NCBI RefSeq assembly: GCF_014203735.1
Contig: NZ_JACHJQ010000006.1
Coordinates: forward strand, 868,479-932,478
DNA: 64,000 nt
Reading direction: 5' to 3'
Origin: Actinophytocola algeriensis
GTDB taxonomy: Bacteria > Actinomycetota > Actinomycetes > Mycobacteriales > Pseudonocardiaceae
The notes below the pieces were generated by a model that saw only the letters and a list, made by a program, of their open reading frames with translations, did no database searches and was not told where the DNA came from. This document shows, in pieces, positions 62,467 through 64,000 of this stretch. Within the stretch, counting starts at the first letter, position 1, and every line of letters starts with the position of its first letter. Position numbers and translations under genes: made by a program.

Positions 62467-63719
62467 TCCGCGGCCCCTGCCATGGCCGACGACGCTGCCG
62501 AGGCCGCGGCGGCCGGCTCGGTGCCCGCGGCGAGCGCACGCAGCAGGTCCTGCAACACCGTCTGCAGCACGCCACCGAGCGGCACCTTGTCGGTCAGGCC
62601 GAAGTGCAGGTCATGCGTGGTGAGCTGGCGCGCCAGCACCCGCAGGGTCGGGCTGTAGTTGCCGAGGTCGGTGCCGGGGTTGGCCGCGATGAACCCGCCG
62701 GTGTCCCTGATCCACGGCACGGGCGCGGCGGGGTCGGCCAGGTGACGGAGGACGTTCTCCGCCTCCTCGCTCGCCGGCGCGGTCAGCACCAGCAGGTCAC
62801 CGGAGACCACCAACCGCCTCCCGAGGCCGGGAGCTGCCGGGAAGGTGAACGTGCCGACGTCGTCGTCGAGCACGTCGAACGCGCGGATCACGGACTCCGC
62901 GAAGTCCGGCGCGGGAACCATCGCCGCCCGGTGGTACCGGAACACCTCGAGGACGGCTTCCGGGTACTGCGCGACCAGCGCCCGCTCCGCGCCCCCCGCG
63001 AGCACCTCCCGGCCGCCCCACATCCGCGCCACCTGCGCGAACGCGGTCCGCACGTCCGCGCTGCCCCACGCGCCGCGTTCCCCCGCCACGAGCGCGGCGT
63101 AGACGCCGTCGAACTGGCGGAGCAGCACGTTCTCGAAGAACCGCGCGAGGAACCAGCCGTCGGCGCCGCCGAGCGCGAGCGCGGCCGTCCCGGTCCGCTC
63201 GACGATCCGCTCGTTCAGCTCCAGCCACTCGACCCAGGTCGTGGGTGGGGTCAGTCCGTGCTCGGCGAAGAACCGCTTGCGGTACCAGACGACCGACGAG
63301 TGGGCGACCTTGAACGGCAGCGCGTAGTGCCTGCCGTCCCGCGACGGCAACTGCCCGCTCCAGAACCCGTCGTATCCCCGGTCCCACACCTCCGGCGGCA
63401 GCGGCGCCAGCGATGTCAGCTTGCCGCTGACCAGTTTCGGCTGCGGCAACGCGACGATGTCCGGCCGGCCGGCGACGTTGGCGCCGAACGCGGCGTCGAT
63501 GTCGTCGCCGAGCGGCACGAGCTGGCAGTCGTCCAGGCGTGGCCCGAGCACCCGCTGGAACGCCGCGAGCTCGGTCGCGCTCCAGCTCACGGCCACCCGG
63601 ACGAACCCACCGAGCCCCAGCGGACGGTTGAGGTCCGCGCACCCGGTGGCGGCCGCGGCCAACGGGCCGACGACCGCGGCGCGCAGCAGCGCACGCCTGC
63701 GAAACCCTCGCGACGGCAT
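62463..63719 (-). CDS. Extracellular solute-binding lipoprotein
   Basis: 418 residues from ATG 63719. Twin-arginine-like start (SRGFRRRALLRAAVVGPLAA) with a lipobox ending TGC. The body is a family-1 solute-binding fold (LPFKVAHSSVVWYRKRFFAE; GLTPPTTWVEWLELNERIVE). It would bind a sugar-like ligand for the fused permease. The C-terminus is Ala-rich. First gene of a three-gene operon with double permease and STAND-like protein. Confidence 0.83.
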   Translation of the reverse strand: MPSRGFRRRALLRAAVVGPLAAAATGCADLNRPLGLGGFVRVAVSWSATELAAFQRVLGPRLDDCQLVPLGDDIDAAFGANVAGRPDIVALPQPKLVSGKLTSLAPLPPEVWDRGYDGFWSGQLPSRDGRHYALPFKVAHSSVVWYRKRFFAEHGLTPPTTWVEWLELNERIVERTGTAALALGGADGWFLARFFENVLLRQFDGVYAALVAGERGAWGSADVRTAFAQVARMWGGREVLAGGAERALVAQYPEAVLEVFRYHRAAMVPAPDFAESVIRAFDVLDDDVGTFTFPAAPGLGRRLVVSGDLLVLTAPASEEAENVLRHLADPAAPVPWIRDTGGFIAANPGTDLGNYSPTLRVLARQLTTHDLHFGLTDKVPLGGVLQTVLQDLLRALAAGTEPAAAASAASSAMAGAAE

Positions 63720-63907
63720 GACTCCCCAGCAGAGACGTGACAGACCTCTCACGCAGAGTGTATCCCGGCTCTTGACATACCCTTCCCAGGGTCACTAACG
63801 GCACTTGTTCTCGTCACAGACCTCGAACCGGTACTGCGGCGCCGATCCGGGCGGTGCGTCGATGGCCTGTCGCTGGGCCGAAGCCAGATCGCCGGGTGGG
63901 TGTGTTG

Positions 63908-64000
63908 TCAGCCCGCGCGTGCGCTCATGCGCTGGGTCATGGCGTGCTCGACCAGCGTGATGAGCGTTTCCTTCGTCGACTCGCGGTCCCGGGCGTCACA
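63908..64000 (-). CDS. cvnD: Conservon GTPase CvnD-like, C-terminal end (partial)
   Basis: Only the last 30 codons are inside the window: CDARDRESTKETLITLVEHA then MTQRMSARAG and a stop. This matches the ending of CvnD-type ATP/GTP-binding proteins that sit in actinobacterial conservons with a histidine-kinase-like protein, a roadblock protein and a DUF742 protein. The 188 bp between this and the solute-binding gene hold a possible short tail (QYRFEVCDENKCR) without a clear start. Confidence 0.65.
   Translation of the reverse strand, partial: CDARDRESTKETLITLVEHAMTQRMSARAG

Noticed and set aside
63780..63907. Short minus-strand gene ending QYRFEVCDENKCR
   Set aside because: The 3' end looks plausible, but no ATG/GTG/TTG start was found in frame before it runs into the CvnD-like coding region.

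Overview
The window is high-GC (roughly 70%) DNA from an actinomycete. It carries F420-type luciferase-like oxidoreductases, a LigC-type ligase with a separate LigD-like polymerase domain, sugar ABC importers without their own ATPase, a conservon-type GTPase tail at the right edge, many GTG/TTG starts and GTGA start-stop overlaps. The overall style (repeat families included) suggests Pseudonocardiales such as Lentzea or Saccharothrix, but that placement is inference. No rRNA, tRNA or CRISPR array was seen.

Left part (1-16.6 kb): a PucR-type regulator, an SDR gene coupled to a TetR regulator with an operator facing a Nudix/NYN-like fusion gene, a 454-bp repeat element, a transposase remnant, and an ADP-ribosylglycohydrolase broken by one missing base. 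A reductive pyrimidine/hydantoin operon follows (NCS1 transporter, beta-ureidopropionase, dihydropyrimidinase, LLM oxidoreductase). Then come a TetR/SDR pair with twin operators, two small membrane proteins, a GlxA-type activator and an ornithine-type aminotransferase.

Carbohydrate region (16.7-34.4 kb): a secreted alpha-amylase with a C-terminal starch-binding domain, and an alpha-glucosidase/LacI operon; both promoters share a related operator. Next is a second locus with LacI, solute-binding protein, two permeases, alpha-xylosidase (GH31), secreted GH3 and secreted GH35. Identical 22-bp palindromes lie before the LacI gene and before the transporter. The enzyme set is what is needed to trim xyloglucan oligosaccharides.

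Housekeeping stretch (34.4-46.2 kb): P-loop kinase, FabG-like SDR, ABC-F ATPase, RibD-C reductase, LigC-like ligase, an alpha/beta-hydrolase-like lipoprotein without the nucleophile serine, EEP phosphatase, LigD-like polymerase domain, HisS and MsrB.

Accessory island (46.2-57.5 kb): an RHS tip with C-terminal toxin and an overlapping immunity gene, cut off at its 5' side by an IS3-family remnant. A 2210-bp group II intron sits in that IS at the last codons of orfA, and both splice ends can be read exactly. Beyond lie an AraC/NmrA pair and a gene graveyard (alcohol dehydrogenase, TPR regulator, radical-SAM fragment with a second IS3, and two copies of a ~480-bp cassette carrying msrB 3' fragments). 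The island is bounded on the left by the intact msrB and on the right by these msrB fragments.

Right end (57.5-64 kb): a DinB-type protein, then a tightly packed operon of a Tat-type substrate-binding lipoprotein, a single-chain double permease and a membrane-anchored STAND-like TPR protein with a defective P-loop, next to the 3' end of a conservon cvnD gene. Several otherwise healthy genes carry single-base indels in G/C runs, so sequencing error should be considered for those.
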